A DNA stretch of 64,000 nucleotides from a bacterium (GCA_035528375.1 DATKYS010000118.1:1-64000); one strand, 5' to 3'; numbered from the stretch's first letter, positions 43,382 to 53,921 are shown. Notes: a model not told the origin generated them from the sequence alone. Program-made: numbers and translations.

Positions 43382-45805
43382 ATGGGCACCGATGACGGAC
43401 AGCTCTACGTCGAGGTCGCGCTGAACCTGGAGCTCCGGCGGACCCTCACCTACTCCCTGCCGCCGGGGATGCGGGCCGAACCGGGCGCGCGGGTTCACGT
43501 TCCGCTCCGGGGCGCGACAGCCCTGGGTTTCGTCGTGGAAGTCCTTGACCAACCACCGGGGGGAATGGACCCCGCCGCGATCCAGCCCGTGAAAGGGGTG
43601 TTGGACGACCGGTCGCTCTTCGACGAAAAGCGGCTCACCCTGGGCCGCTGGCTGGCCGATTACTACTCGGAGCCCCCGGGCGTCACGCTGGACGCCATGC
43701 TCCCCGTCGGGTCCCGCACGCGCCGGATGTACGGCTACGGCCCGACCGGGCCGCCACTGGACCTGGGGGGGACCGTCGCCGAAATCTGGAATCGGCTCCA
43801 GGACGGCCCCATCAACAGACGCAGGTTGATCCACGGTCTGGGGAAGGGGGCGGGGGCGGAGTTGGACCGCCTGGTCGCCGAGGGCCATCTGCGTACCTGG
43901 GACGAGCCGGCGGCGCCGCCGGTCACCGCGAAGGAGGGCCTCGCCGTCCGATTGATCGCCGACCCGCCGGAGCTGGGGGATTTTGGGAAAAAGTCACCCG
44001 CCGGGGCCCGCGCCCTGGCGTACCTCATCTCCCACACCGCGGGCCGGGACGCCGTCTGGGCCGCCGACGCCTGCCGGTCGGCCGAGGTCGGCTACTCCAC
44101 CCTCCACGCCCTGGAAAAGAAAAAACTGGTGGAGCTCTTCCCCGTGGAGCGGTTGGATGAGGGGGACCCCGCCCCGCCGCCGCGCCACCGGCTCACCGAC
44201 GAGCAGGACCGGGCCCTGGAGAGGATTACCGCCTCGCTGGGCGGCTACAGCGCCTTCCTCCTCGACGGCGTGACCGGCTCCGGGAAGACCGAGGTTTACC
44301 TCCGGGCGACGGAGGCGTGCCTGGCCGGGGACCGGAGCGTCATCGTGCTGGTGCCCGAGATAGCCCTGACGGCCCAACTGATGCGCCTGTTCCGCCGGTG
44401 GTTCGGGGACGGGGTCGCCCTGTTGCACTCGCGGCAGGGGTTCGCCCAGCGCCGCTCGGAGTGGCTGCGTCTTTACGAGGGAAAGGCCAGGGTGGCCCTG
44501 GGGCCGCGCTCCGCCGTGTTCGCCCCGGTGAGGAACCTCGGCCTGGTGGTGATGGACGAGGAGCACGAGGACGCCTACAAGCAGCAGGAGCAGCCCCGGT
44601 ACCACGCCCGGGAGGTCGCGGCCAAGCGGTGCCGGATCGAGGGGGCGACACTGGTGCTGGGCAGCGCCACCCCCAGCGTCTGGACGGCACAGTTGGTTCT
44701 GGAGGAGAGGATCGAGCGGCTCCGGCTCACGGAGCGGGTGGACGGGGCGAGCTTCCCCACGGTCCAACTGGTGGACGTGCGCGGCCGGCCCCGCGACCAG
44801 CTCGTGCCGACCGAGCTACTGGAGGCGCTCAACCACGAGATAGGGAAGGGGCGGCAGGCGATAATCCTCCTCAACCGCCGCGGTTTCGCCACACAGGTCC
44901 GGTGTGAGACCTGCGGCTACATCCCCCTCTGCCCGGGCTGCGGCATACCCCTTGTGCTCCACGAGCCGGGCGGCGAGCTGCGCTGCCACCACTGCGGGCA
45001 CCGGGAGGTCAAACCGAAGGCATGCCCCTCCTGCGGCGATCCGGACGCCCTGGGGATATTCGGCGCGGGCACCCAGCGGGTGGAACATGAGCTGGTCCGC
45101 CAGCTTCCCTTCGCCCGGGTGGTCCGGCTGGACACGGACGCCGCGACCGGGGCCGCGGGCCACGAGAAGGTGCTCTCCCGCTTCGCCTCCGGTCAGGCCG
45201 ATATCCTGTTGGGCACGCAGATGGTGGCCAAGGGGCTGCACTTCCCGAAAGTGACGCTGGTGGGCGTCCTGCGGGCCGACGCCGGACTGGCCGTCCCCGA
45301 TTTCCGCGCCGCCGAGCGAACCTTCAACCTTCTCTCCCAGGTCATCGGCCGGGCCGGACGGGGGGTCTGGCCGGGGAGGGCGATTCTGGCCGCCCACGCG
45401 CCCGAGCACTACGCCGTACGGGCCGCGGTTCGGAGCGATTACGACCTCTTCCTCACCGAGGAGCTGAGGCAGCGCCGCATCGGCAACTGGCCCCCCTTCG
45501 TCCGCCTGGCTTCGCTCGTATTCTCGGCGGAGAAGCCGGACGCCGCCCTGGCAACGGCGGAGAAAACGAAACACGCCGTCCTGTCCGCATTCGTGGAGAG
45601 CGGCTACGACGAGCGGCTGGTGCAGCTCCTCGGCCCGGCCCCGGCGCCGTTGCAGCGGCTGGCGGGGCGCTGGCGGTTCCAGCTTCTGGTCAAGGCCTCA
45701 AGCGGGGCGGCGCTCTCCCGGGGGGTGGAGACGGCCTTGCGGACGGGTGGGGGCGGCGGCGCGGTACGGCTGACCGTGGACGTGGACCCGGTATCCCTGA
45801 TGTAG
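43382..45805 (+). CDS. priA: Primosomal protein N' (replication restart helicase PriA)
   Basis: From ATG 43382 the protein has 807 residues. The N-terminal DNA-binding part contains LRRTLTYSLPPGMRAEPGARV. Walker A is LLDGVTGSGKTEVYLRA, and the DEEH box is VVMDEEHEDAYKQQ. Zinc-binding cysteines follow in CETCGYIPLCPGCG, CHHCG and CPSCG. The late helicase motif is SQVIGRAGRG. PriA restarts collapsed forks. The open frame starts 117 codons earlier, but that stretch is antisense to the membrane-anchored gene and has no family similarity. Confidence 0.95.
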   Translation: MGTDDGQLYVEVALNLELRRTLTYSLPPGMRAEPGARVHVPLRGATALGFVVEVLDQPPGGMDPAAIQPVKGVLDDRSLFDEKRLTLGRWLADYYSEPPGVTLDAMLPVGSRTRRMYGYGPTGPPLDLGGTVAEIWNRLQDGPINRRRLIHGLGKGAGAELDRLVAEGHLRTWDEPAAPPVTAKEGLAVRLIADPPELGDFGKKSPAGARALAYLISHTAGRDAVWAADACRSAEVGYSTLHALEKKKLVELFPVERLDEGDPAPPPRHRLTDEQDRALERITASLGGYSAFLLDGVTGSGKTEVYLRATEACLAGDRSVIVLVPEIALTAQLMRLFRRWFGDGVALLHSRQGFAQRRSEWLRLYEGKARVALGPRSAVFAPVRNLGLVVMDEEHEDAYKQQEQPRYHAREVAAKRCRIEGATLVLGSATPSVWTAQLVLEERIERLRLTERVDGASFPTVQLVDVRGRPRDQLVPTELLEALNHEIGKGRQAIILLNRRGFATQVRCETCGYIPLCPGCGIPLVLHEPGGELRCHHCGHREVKPKACPSCGDPDALGIFGAGTQRVEHELVRQLPFARVVRLDTDAATGAAGHEKVLSRFASGQADILLGTQMVAKGLHFPKVTLVGVLRADAGLAVPDFRAAERTFNLLSQVIGRAGRGVWPGRAILAAHAPEHYAVRAAVRSDYDLFLTEELRQRRIGNWPPFVRLASLVFSAEKPDAALATAEKTKHAVLSAFVESGYDERLVQLLGPAPAPLQRLAGRWRFQLLVKASSGAALSRGVETALRTGGGGGAVRLTVDVDPVSLM

Positions 45806-45809
45806 CGCC

Positions 45810-45838
45810 TTGACCGGTGGACGAGCCGCCGGTATACT
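45810..45838 (+). promoter_or_regulatory. Strong promoter of the pseudopilin gene
   Basis: TTGACC and TATACT are 17 bases apart, starting just after the priA stop. GAGG lies six bases before ATG 45872. Confidence 0.65.
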
Positions 45839-45871
45839 TGGGGCGCGTCCACAGTCCACCGAGGAATTTTG

Positions 45872-46387
45872 ATGAAGAGCCCCTTCGACCGCATCCGAGA
45901 GCGTCTGGCGGCAATTATGGCCGCGCCGTCGCGGATATTCGGCATCCGCGGCCTGACCCTCATCGAGCTGATGATCGTCCTGGCCATCATCGCCATCCTC
46001 ATCGCCATCGCCGTGCCCAACATCATTGACTACATCTCCGACGCCAACCGTACCGCCTGCATCACCAACCAGTCGAACCTAGAGGTCGAGATAGCGCGGT
46101 ACAAGTCCACCCACCCCGGCGCCCGGATAGGCCCGGCCGGGGCGCGGCTCTCCGACCCCAACGCCCACCCCAACGCCCAGGAGCTGATGGCCAACTCCTC
46201 CAACCCGGAAAACATCCGCCGGATGCTCACCTGTCCCGAGGCCGGGCAGGACGGCTCGGCGCCCGGCTACCACTACGCCTATTCCGACGACCAGGGGCAC
46301 ATCGAGTGCGCCATGGACAACGCGGGATTAGTGCGCGCCGAGGGCGCTGACTTCAACCACGACCGCTTCAACGTTGGAGAAGAGTAG
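45872..46387 (+). CDS. Type IV pilin-like / pseudopilin protein
   Basis: The 171-residue protein has a prepilin-type helix: IRGLTLIELMIVLAIIAILI with Glu at position +5 after the G-L cleavage site, then AVPNIIDYISDANRTACITNQ. The leader is about 27 residues and basic, longer than the usual leader, and residue +1 is Leu, not Phe. The C-terminal domain is short and contains a Cys pair. Known proteins of this class are processed by a prepilin peptidase and assemble into pili or secretion pseudopili. No other pilus gene is in the window, so it is an orphan. Confidence 0.85.
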   Translation: MKSPFDRIRERLAAIMAAPSRIFGIRGLTLIELMIVLAIIAILIAIAVPNIIDYISDANRTACITNQSNLEVEIARYKSTHPGARIGPAGARLSDPNAHPNAQELMANSSNPENIRRMLTCPEAGQDGSAPGYHYAYSDDQGHIECAMDNAGLVRAEGADFNHDRFNVGEE

Positions 46388-46735
46388 CCTTTCTGTGGCT
46401 TCACTTCACCCTTTTTCTCTCCCGCTCATACCGTTAATTTTCCCTGCCATGCTCCGGGACAAGAATATCGGGCGCTGACACCCCTCTTTAGCCTGAATCC
46501 CGGGCAAAACGACACCCTCGCCTCATCATTAGAATTTCGTGATATTGAGGTCTATAATCCGCGCGAAACGTCCGTGGCAAAAAAAAAAGACGGTCTGACC
46601 GCCTCTTAAGATTAAGATTGTCGAAGAGCAGCAACCTCCAAACCGACCGTTTCCACCGCTGATAACCCTCACGAAAACCCGCCCCGCGCGAGGCCGGCCC
46701 CTCCGGCGACGCGGGCTGACAATCGAGGAGTAATC
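46388..46735 (+). other. 348-base gap with a -10 box, A-tract and hairpin
   Basis: No ORF is credible here. A perfect TATAAT lies at 46553-46558 with no good -35. It is followed by a ten-A run and an inverted repeat GACGGTC/GACCGCC near 46589. Read leftward, the hairpin plus T-run would act as a terminator, but no leftward gene ends here, so a leader structure is possible. A GAGGAG site precedes ATG 46736. Confidence 0.45.
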
Positions 46736-48631
46736 ATGAGAAGCGCGATTGCGATGCTTTTGATCATCACCGCCGCGGCCCTGGCCATCACCGAGGCCCC
46801 GCTCTTTTTCTCCGAGATGCAGAGAGCCGACGCGGACAGGCCCCGGGTCGGCCCCGCGCCGCCCGGAACCGCCGAGTACAACATTGGAGACCACCTCCAG
46901 CTCTGGAAGTGGAACCTTTCCGGCTACCCGACTCAGGACCTCGTGGACTGCACCATCCGCGGAAAAAGAGACCACGGCTACGTCGTCGTGGACGACACGG
47001 TCTGGGGAAGTCAGGTGAACCAGACCGACGTCAACCAGATTCTCGAGGCCTGGGAGAACTCCTCGGACGGCCCCCGCCCCGGCGACGGCATCTACGAGAT
47101 AAACACCACGACCTTCGGGCCGTGCCCCGACGAGATTGACGGGGACCCGCGCGTGTTCCCTTTCTACTACGACCTGGACATCTCCGCCGACGGCTTCTGG
47201 ATGTTCTACGACGAGTACCCCGACGGCGAGTACGAATGGCACTCCAACGAGCGGGAAATCGTCTACCTGAACAGCTCGGACAACGACCCCGGCGGGGACT
47301 ACATGATAGCCGTCGCCGCCCACGAGTGCCAGCACATGCTCCACTGGTACCAGGACTCCGACGAGCTCGCCTGGGTGGACGAGGGCTGCGCCGAGCTGGC
47401 CATGTTCCTCTACGGGCATCCCGACTCCATCAGCGGCTTCAACGGCAACTCGGACAACGACCTGACGGCCTGGAACGGCGCCTGGGCTGACTACATCAAG
47501 ACCTACCTCTGGACGCTCTACCTCTACGAGCACTACGGCGAGGGCTCCGCCGACCCGGTGGACCTCGTATGGGAGCTGGTCCACGAGCAGGCGAACTCCA
47601 TCACCGGGGTGAACAACGCCCTGGACACCGTGGACGCCGGGACCACCTTCGAGGATATCCTGCCCGACTGGGTCGCCGCGAACTTCCTCGACCTGGCGGA
47701 CTCCGACCTCTTCGATGGCCGGTACAGCTATTTCGGCGAAGACTTGCCGCTCTTCACCCCCGCCTCGATCCACAACAACTACCCCGCCTCGGGCTCCAAC
47801 AGCCTCTCCCGCTACGCCGGGGAGTACGTGCTCTTCGTGGAGCCCGGACGCGGGCCTGAAATCACCGAATGGCTCTACGGAACCTTCGACGGCCACGACG
47901 CCTCCGACTTCACCGTGGACGTCCTGCGCATAGACTCGGGCGACGAGTCGGCCACCGAGGTCGCGCGCCTCGACCTGGACTCGGAGAACTGGTCCACCTT
48001 CGACGCGCCGGAATTCCCGTACACCCACGACCGGGTGGTGCTCGTGACGACGAGGCCGACCGCGGCGGGGCCCGGAACCTACGACTACCACGCTGACGTG
48101 AGCGAAACCGGCGTCGGGGACGCGGAATTCAGCGCCGCGCGCACCGGGGACGGCGTCCTGACCCGGTGGAGCTCGCCAGAGGCGCGGACGGTCGTCCTTC
48201 TGCGCGAGGACGGGGCGGAGGAGACAACGGTAGTCCGGCTGGATTCCACCGAGGGTCGCTATCTCGACCGGGAGGCCCCGGATGCCGGCTGTTACTACGT
48301 TCTCGAAGTGACGGACCTCTCCGGGCGGCGGACGCGCCTCGGACCGGTGGAGGTGGGTCCCGCCGAGAGCGACCGCGCCGGTCTCACTCTCAGCGCGCCT
48401 TACCCCTCGCCCTCCTCCGACCGGGTGACCTTCGAATTCACCGTCCCCGGCGATGGAGCGGCCCGATTCGTCATTTACGACCTCGCCGGTCGCGAGCTGT
48501 TCTCGACGGCGGTGACGCCGGCGGAGGGACGCGTGGTGTGGGATTCCTCGGCCGCGGCTCCGGGGGTGTACCTGGCACGGCTCGCCGGTGACGGGTGGAC
48601 GGTCGGCCGCCGGCTGGTCATCGTCCGCTGA
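46736..48631 (+). CDS. Secreted HExxH metallopeptidase-like protein with C-terminal sorting-like domain
   Basis: The 631-residue protein has an N-terminal signal (MRSAIAMLLIITAAALAITE). The catalytic motif is AAHECQHMLHW (His196, Glu197, His200), with WVDEGCAELA about 16 residues later offering the third zinc ligand at Glu216 or Glu220, the pattern of gluzincin-like secreted peptidases. The last 70 residues (RFVIYDLAGRELFSTAV, GVYLARLAGDG, RRLVIVR) match the sorting-like end of the C11 peptidase at 37-39.7 kb. I infer an exported protease. The substrate is unknown. Confidence 0.82.
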   Translation: MRSAIAMLLIITAAALAITEAPLFFSEMQRADADRPRVGPAPPGTAEYNIGDHLQLWKWNLSGYPTQDLVDCTIRGKRDHGYVVVDDTVWGSQVNQTDVNQILEAWENSSDGPRPGDGIYEINTTTFGPCPDEIDGDPRVFPFYYDLDISADGFWMFYDEYPDGEYEWHSNEREIVYLNSSDNDPGGDYMIAVAAHECQHMLHWYQDSDELAWVDEGCAELAMFLYGHPDSISGFNGNSDNDLTAWNGAWADYIKTYLWTLYLYEHYGEGSADPVDLVWELVHEQANSITGVNNALDTVDAGTTFEDILPDWVAANFLDLADSDLFDGRYSYFGEDLPLFTPASIHNNYPASGSNSLSRYAGEYVLFVEPGRGPEITEWLYGTFDGHDASDFTVDVLRIDSGDESATEVARLDLDSENWSTFDAPEFPYTHDRVVLVTTRPTAAGPGTYDYHADVSETGVGDAEFSAARTGDGVLTRWSSPEARTVVLLREDGAEETTVVRLDSTEGRYLDREAPDAGCYYVLEVTDLSGRRTRLGPVEVGPAESDRAGLTLSAPYPSPSSDRVTFEFTVPGDGAARFVIYDLAGRELFSTAVTPAEGRVVWDSSAAAPGVYLARLAGDGWTVGRRLVIVR

Positions 48632-48668
48632 ACCGGCGAAGCGCCACTTTAAAAGTAAGGTTCTTCAC

Positions 48669-48694
48669 GGGGATGGCGAAAGTCATCCCCTTTT
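48669..48694 (+). terminator. Terminator after the HExxH protein gene
   Basis: GGGGATG and CATCCCC pair around an eight-base loop and are followed by four T. Confidence 0.65.
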
Positions 48695-48806
48695 CGCGCC
48701 GGGGACGCCCGGCGACCGGGGCGGCTGTGGTAGAATAAACGTCGAGAAAATCCGACGGCCCCGCACGTCCGAACCGACCCACCACCCGACTCCCGGGAGT
48801 CACGCC

Positions 48807-49751
<945 letters not shown>

Positions 49752-49755
49752 CTCT

Positions 49756-50688
49756 ATGCGCAAAAGACTGATTCTCACGGCCGCCGCGCTTCTCATGGCG
49801 GCGGCCTGCTCAGACATAGACCTGGCGCCCTTCTGGAGCGAGTACGAGCTGCCGGAAGGCCCGGCGCTGGGCCTGCGCGACATCGCGGCCACCCCGACGG
49901 GAGAGGTGTGGGTCGTGGGCCAGGTTGGGGAGGCGTGGTACTGCGACGGGGACTCTTGGATAAACATAAACAGCGGTCATGACGACTACGAGCTGACCGG
50001 CGTGGCCCCGGACGAGGGCGGCGGCTGCTGGGCGGTGGGCGCCGACTCCGAGGAGAAGGGTTGCATCCTCCGCTATGACCCCGCCGAAGGATGGAGTGAG
50101 GTCGGCCCGCCCGGGACGCCGGCCTTCCTCGCCGACGTGGCCGCGAGAAGCGATGGCTCGGTGGTAACAGTGGGCTCCGAGGGCCAGGTCTGGCGGCGGC
50201 GGACGGACTGGGAATTGGTCTGGAGTGACGCCGACTACATCTGGCGGGCGGTGGACGTTCACGCCTCCGGCGAGGCGCTCGTTGTCGGCGTGAGAATTTC
50301 CACGGGCAACGGCGCCTACCTGCATTTCAACTACACCGACGACGATTATACCGTTGAAGATATAGACGGTGGGCGGCTGGAGGATTGCGCCCTGACGGAT
50401 TCCGACGCCGGCTGGGCCGTGGACGCCGACGGCTGCATCTACCGTTACGATGCCGGGACGATGGATACGGTCGCCGACACCGGCGTTCTCCTGCGCGGGC
50501 TGGCCGTCGAGCCGGACCGCGACGACGCCCTCTGGCTCTGCGGTCCCGGCGGAACGCTGGTTCACTACGTCAACGGCGAGCTGGAGTACCCCGATTCACA
50601 CACCGATGAGAACCTGCACGACCTGGTGCTGGTCAACGCCGACGAGGGTTGGGCCGCGGCCCAGACACTCCTTTTGGAGTACCGCTGA
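49756..50688 (+). CDS. Lipoprotein with beta-propeller-like repeats
   Basis: The 310-residue protein has a lipoprotein signal with lipobox LLMAAAC. Several repeated blade-like units follow, each with a small-G-V-W pattern: IAATPTGEVWVVGQVGEAWYC, VAPDEGGGCWAVGADSEEKG, VAARSDGSVVTVGSEGQVW and VEPDRDDALWLCGPGGTLV. This resembles the photosynthesis-system-II / BNR-type propellers. It probably sits at the outer membrane or cell surface. It starts four bases after prs and ends in a TGATG overlap with a glycosyltransferase gene. Confidence 0.75.
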   Translation: MRKRLILTAAALLMAAACSDIDLAPFWSEYELPEGPALGLRDIAATPTGEVWVVGQVGEAWYCDGDSWININSGHDDYELTGVAPDEGGGCWAVGADSEEKGCILRYDPAEGWSEVGPPGTPAFLADVAARSDGSVVTVGSEGQVWRRRTDWELVWSDADYIWRAVDVHASGEALVVGVRISTGNGAYLHFNYTDDDYTVEDIDGGRLEDCALTDSDAGWAVDADGCIYRYDAGTMDTVADTGVLLRGLAVEPDRDDALWLCGPGGTLVHYVNGELEYPDSHTDENLHDLVLVNADEGWAAAQTLLLEYR

Positions 50689-52388
50689 TGCGCGACCTCG
50701 TCATAGACTTCAACTACCCCGAGGGGGCCCGGTGGCCCCCGGCCGACGAGCGCATCCGCCTCGACGACCTCCCCCCGACGGGAGGTTTCGGCCTCTTCCG
50801 CGCGGTGCGCGCCGCGGCTAGGTATCCGCACTACCGGCGCGTCTACCTCGCGTGCAAGGACCAGCGCCACGTGAAAACCTGGCTCCTCCTCGCTGCCCTT
50901 TCCCTGGCCGAGGAGGTCTGGTATGTCATGCTCTTCACGCCGGTTCAGCGGATCACCAAGGGCGGGCTCCTCTGGACGCTGCCCTTTTTTCGGAAAATCC
51001 CGTCCCGCGTGGCGGCGCGGGAATTCACCCGACGTCTCCGGGCGACCGTCCCCCGCGGCGCACCGCTCAAGACGGGGGGCGTCCTCCTGCTGGCCCACTC
51101 GTACCCGCCCTCCGCGGGGGGAATCCAGACCTCGATGGTCCACGCCGCCGAGGGTTTTACCGAACGCGGCCTCCCCGTCCGCGTGCTTGACTGTTACCGC
51201 ACGGGCTGGCGTTCCTACGACGCGGACAGCCCGGTGCCCATCCGGCGCGTCTACACCGGGAGGCGCTTCCGGCTGGGAGAGTGCCGTAGATTGGCGCGCC
51301 GTGCCGCCGAGGCCGCCCGCCCCCTCCCCGGCCGGCCGCCGTCCCGGGAAGTGGTAGGGACGATCGGAAAATTCCTCACCGCCTGCCCCGCGTGGAAGGC
51401 CGCCGAGTTTCTGGGAAATTTCGAGGCCGCCTGCCGGCTCATCTCCGAGGGCTCGCCGGACACCATCCACGTAGGGTACTGCCACCCGGATTCCCTGGCG
51501 GCGATGCTTCTGGCGGCGATCGGCGGCTGGCCATACCTCATCTACGCCCACGGCACCGAGACCCTCCGCTTCTCCAAGGATAAGCGCCTGGCACCCTTCT
51601 TCGCCAAAGGTTTCCGAGCGGCGGCGGCGGTGCTCGCCAACGCACATTACTGCGCCGAGATAGTGGAGCGGGGCCACGGCGTACCCCCCGACCGGATAGA
51701 AATCATCCACCCCGGGGTGGATTTTGGCCACTTCGACGCCCCGCCGCCCGAGGTCCTTCTCGACGAGCTCCGCCGGCGCCACGACATCTCGCCCGTCAAC
51801 AGGGTGCTCTTCATCGTCGGGCGGGTGATCCCGCTCAAGGGGTTCGACACCGTTCTGCGGGCCCTGCCCCGGGTTCTGGAAGAATTCCCCGAGACCGTGC
51901 TCCTCCTGGGCGGCGACGGCTTCTACCTTCCGCGCATTCGCGGGATGGTCGGGGAGCTGGGCTTGACGGACGCGGTGCGCCTCCTGGGGCGGATTCCCGA
52001 CGACGAGCTGGCGGCCTGTTATCACCTGGCCGACCTGTACGTGATGCCCAGCCGAGACGACCCGCCGGGCTCCTTCGAGGGATTCGGCATCGTTTTCATG
52101 GAGGCCGGGGCGGCGGGGACGCCGCAGATCGGCGGCCGGTCCGGGGGGATTCCCGACGCCGTGCGCGACGGGGAGACGGGCCTTCTTTGCGACCCGTGGG
52201 ACCCGGACGACCTGGCGGAAAAAATCCTCCGCCTCTGGCGTGACCCGGACCTCTTGAAAAAGTTGGGCGAGGGGGCCCGGCGATGGGCCGCGGAGCAGGA
52301 CTGGGAGCTGGTGATCGGGAGGAAGATGGCCCTGGATGAGCGGATGCGGAAATCGGCGGCCACCGGGGAGTGGACGCCGCCGGGTTAG
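50688..52388 (+). CDS. Glycosyltransferase family 4 with N-terminal extension
   Basis: The 566-residue protein starts at ATG 50688, overlapping the lipoprotein stop. Residues about 130-566 are GT4: LLAHSYPPSAGGIQTSMVHAA, IIHPGVDFGHFD, RVLFIVGRVIPLKGFDTVLRA, LLLGGDGFYLPRI, and PSRDDPPGSFEGFGIVFMEAGAAGTP with the E-x7-E acidic pair. The first 120 residues are an extra domain I do not recognise. It lies far from the capsule locus, so it may glycosylate a lipid or protein. It is convergent with the GH3 gene, overlapping by four bases. Confidence 0.82.
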   Translation: MRDLVIDFNYPEGARWPPADERIRLDDLPPTGGFGLFRAVRAAARYPHYRRVYLACKDQRHVKTWLLLAALSLAEEVWYVMLFTPVQRITKGGLLWTLPFFRKIPSRVAAREFTRRLRATVPRGAPLKTGGVLLLAHSYPPSAGGIQTSMVHAAEGFTERGLPVRVLDCYRTGWRSYDADSPVPIRRVYTGRRFRLGECRRLARRAAEAARPLPGRPPSREVVGTIGKFLTACPAWKAAEFLGNFEAACRLISEGSPDTIHVGYCHPDSLAAMLLAAIGGWPYLIYAHGTETLRFSKDKRLAPFFAKGFRAAAAVLANAHYCAEIVERGHGVPPDRIEIIHPGVDFGHFDAPPPEVLLDELRRRHDISPVNRVLFIVGRVIPLKGFDTVLRALPRVLEEFPETVLLLGGDGFYLPRIRGMVGELGLTDAVRLLGRIPDDELAACYHLADLYVMPSRDDPPGSFEGFGIVFMEAGAAGTPQIGGRSGGIPDAVRDGETGLLCDPWDPDDLAEKILRLWRDPDLLKKLGEGARRWAAEQDWELVIGRKMALDERMRKSAATGEWTPPG

Positions 52389-53698
52389 CGCAGGGCGCCG
52401 TCCATGAGGGAACGGTGCTCGATCGAGCCACAGACCGAGACGTCGGGCGGGTCGTCCAGCAGCAGCCTCCACTCGAGGGGGTCAAGCCCCAGGCGCAGAC
52501 AGAGCTCCCCGAAGGCGCGGTCGTAATCGCCGAACCCGGGCAGCGGCAGCCCCAGGGCCAGCTTAAAGAGCCACACCCGCAGAACGTGGCGGCGGAGCGA
52601 ATCGCGCTCCAGGCCGCCTTCTTTCAACGCCGCCAGGACGGTGTCCCGGGCCTCGGTCATCCGGGCGGCCGTGTGGCAGATGAGCACCAGATCGGCCCCG
52701 GCCCCGAGCGCCATCACCGCCGCCTCGGGAAGCCCGTAGTTCTTCACTATCGCACCCATCTCCAGGTCGTCGGTCACCGCCACGCCGTCGAAGCCTATTT
52801 CGCCCCGCAGGGCGTCGTAGGCCGCCGGGGAGAGGCTGGCGGGCAGGTCGGGGTCCAGAGTAGGGACGACCACGTGGCTGACCATCGCCGCCTTGAGCCA
52901 CTGACCGTCGGTCAAAAGCGCGCGGAAGGGTGGCCACTCGTAAGCCTCGAGGTGCTCCCGGTCCACGCCGATGACCGGCAGGTCGTAGTGGGCGTCCACG
53001 GCGGCCTCGCCCTTTCCGGGGAAGTGCTTGGCGCAGACGGCGACGCCGGACGCGAGAATCCCCCGGGCCACGGCGGCGGCGTACTCGCACACCACCTGCG
53101 GGTCCGAGGAAAAGGATCGGTCTCCGATGCCCGGGTTGGCCGGGTTCGTCAAAACGTCCACCACCGGGGCCAGGTTCCAGTTGCAACCCACCGCGGCCAG
53201 CTCCCGGCCGACGACCTCCCCCACCGTCTCGGCACCCGCGGGGTCCGTCCTCCCCGGCAGCTCGCCCATGGCCGGGATTGCGGTGAAGCCGTCCTTCAGC
53301 CGACGGACCCTTCCCCCCTCCTGGTCCACGGCGATGAGAAGGCCGGGCAGGCCCAGTTCCGCAGCCTCCGCCTGCAGGGCGCCGGTCAGCCCCCGGAGCC
53401 GGTCGGCGTCGGCGATGTTCCGGGTGAAGAGGATGACCCCGGCGGGCCGGAGCCCGGCGAGCCTCTCCACCGTCGCGTCGTTCAGGTCGAGGCCGTCCAC
53501 CCCGACCACGAAGAGCTGCCCGACCAGCTCCTCGTCGGAGAGCTCCCCGATGCGCTCTAAAAGCGCGTTCCGCACGTCGTAATGCTCCAGGGCGATTTCC
53601 TCGGCGAAGGGGCCGAAACCCAGCCGGTTCGGCAGGAAGGCCAGGACGAGCGCGGCCGCCAGAAGGATCGGTACGGCTGTGAAGAGGACGACCTTCAA
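52385..53698 (-). CDS. Membrane-anchored GH3 glycosidase (NagZ-like)
   Basis: The 437-residue protein has an N-terminal membrane segment (VVLFTAVPILLAAALVLAFL). The GH3 barrel shows LLIAVDQEGGRVRRL, NWNLAPVVDV, AKHFPGKGEAAVDAHYDLP, which holds the acid/base His-Asp loop, and the nucleophile aspartate in GVAVTDDLEMGAI. This is the beta-N-acetylhexosaminidase pattern of NagZ, which trims GlcNAc from muropeptides. The anchor suggests it acts outside the cytoplasm, unlike Escherichia coli NagZ. Confidence 0.9.
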   Translation of the reverse strand: MKVVLFTAVPILLAAALVLAFLPNRLGFGPFAEEIALEHYDVRNALLERIGELSDEELVGQLFVVGVDGLDLNDATVERLAGLRPAGVILFTRNIADADRLRGLTGALQAEAAELGLPGLLIAVDQEGGRVRRLKDGFTAIPAMGELPGRTDPAGAETVGEVVGRELAAVGCNWNLAPVVDVLTNPANPGIGDRSFSSDPQVVCEYAAAVARGILASGVAVCAKHFPGKGEAAVDAHYDLPVIGVDREHLEAYEWPPFRALLTDGQWLKAAMVSHVVVPTLDPDLPASLSPAAYDALRGEIGFDGVAVTDDLEMGAIVKNYGLPEAAVMALGAGADLVLICHTAARMTEARDTVLAALKEGGLERDSLRRHVLRVWLFKLALGLPLPGFGDYDRAFGELCLRLGLDPLEWRLLLDDPPDVSVCGSIEHRSLMDGALR

Positions 53699-53921
53699 CG
53701 TTCCGCCTTTTTTCGGGTCACGGCGACGCCGTCTCGGAACGCCGTCGCGTTCATACCGATCACACCACCCAACGGGGGTCGGTCGTTCCGCCGCGGCGAA
53801 ATGACTTCCCTGTAATGAAGAGGGCTCTCACGCCCTCCGGCATCAAATACCGCACCACAGTGTGCCGATGAATCCAAGACGCGCCGTCGCAGACAATCGC
53901 AGAAAAAGCGGCCCACCGACC

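Noticed and set aside
46529-48091. 520-codon leftward ORF
   Set aside because: Mirror of the HExxH protein gene in a high-GC frame, with no start signal or family motif.
52370-53560. 396-codon rightward ORF
   Set aside because: Antisense of the GH3 glycosidase, whose active-site motifs are clear.
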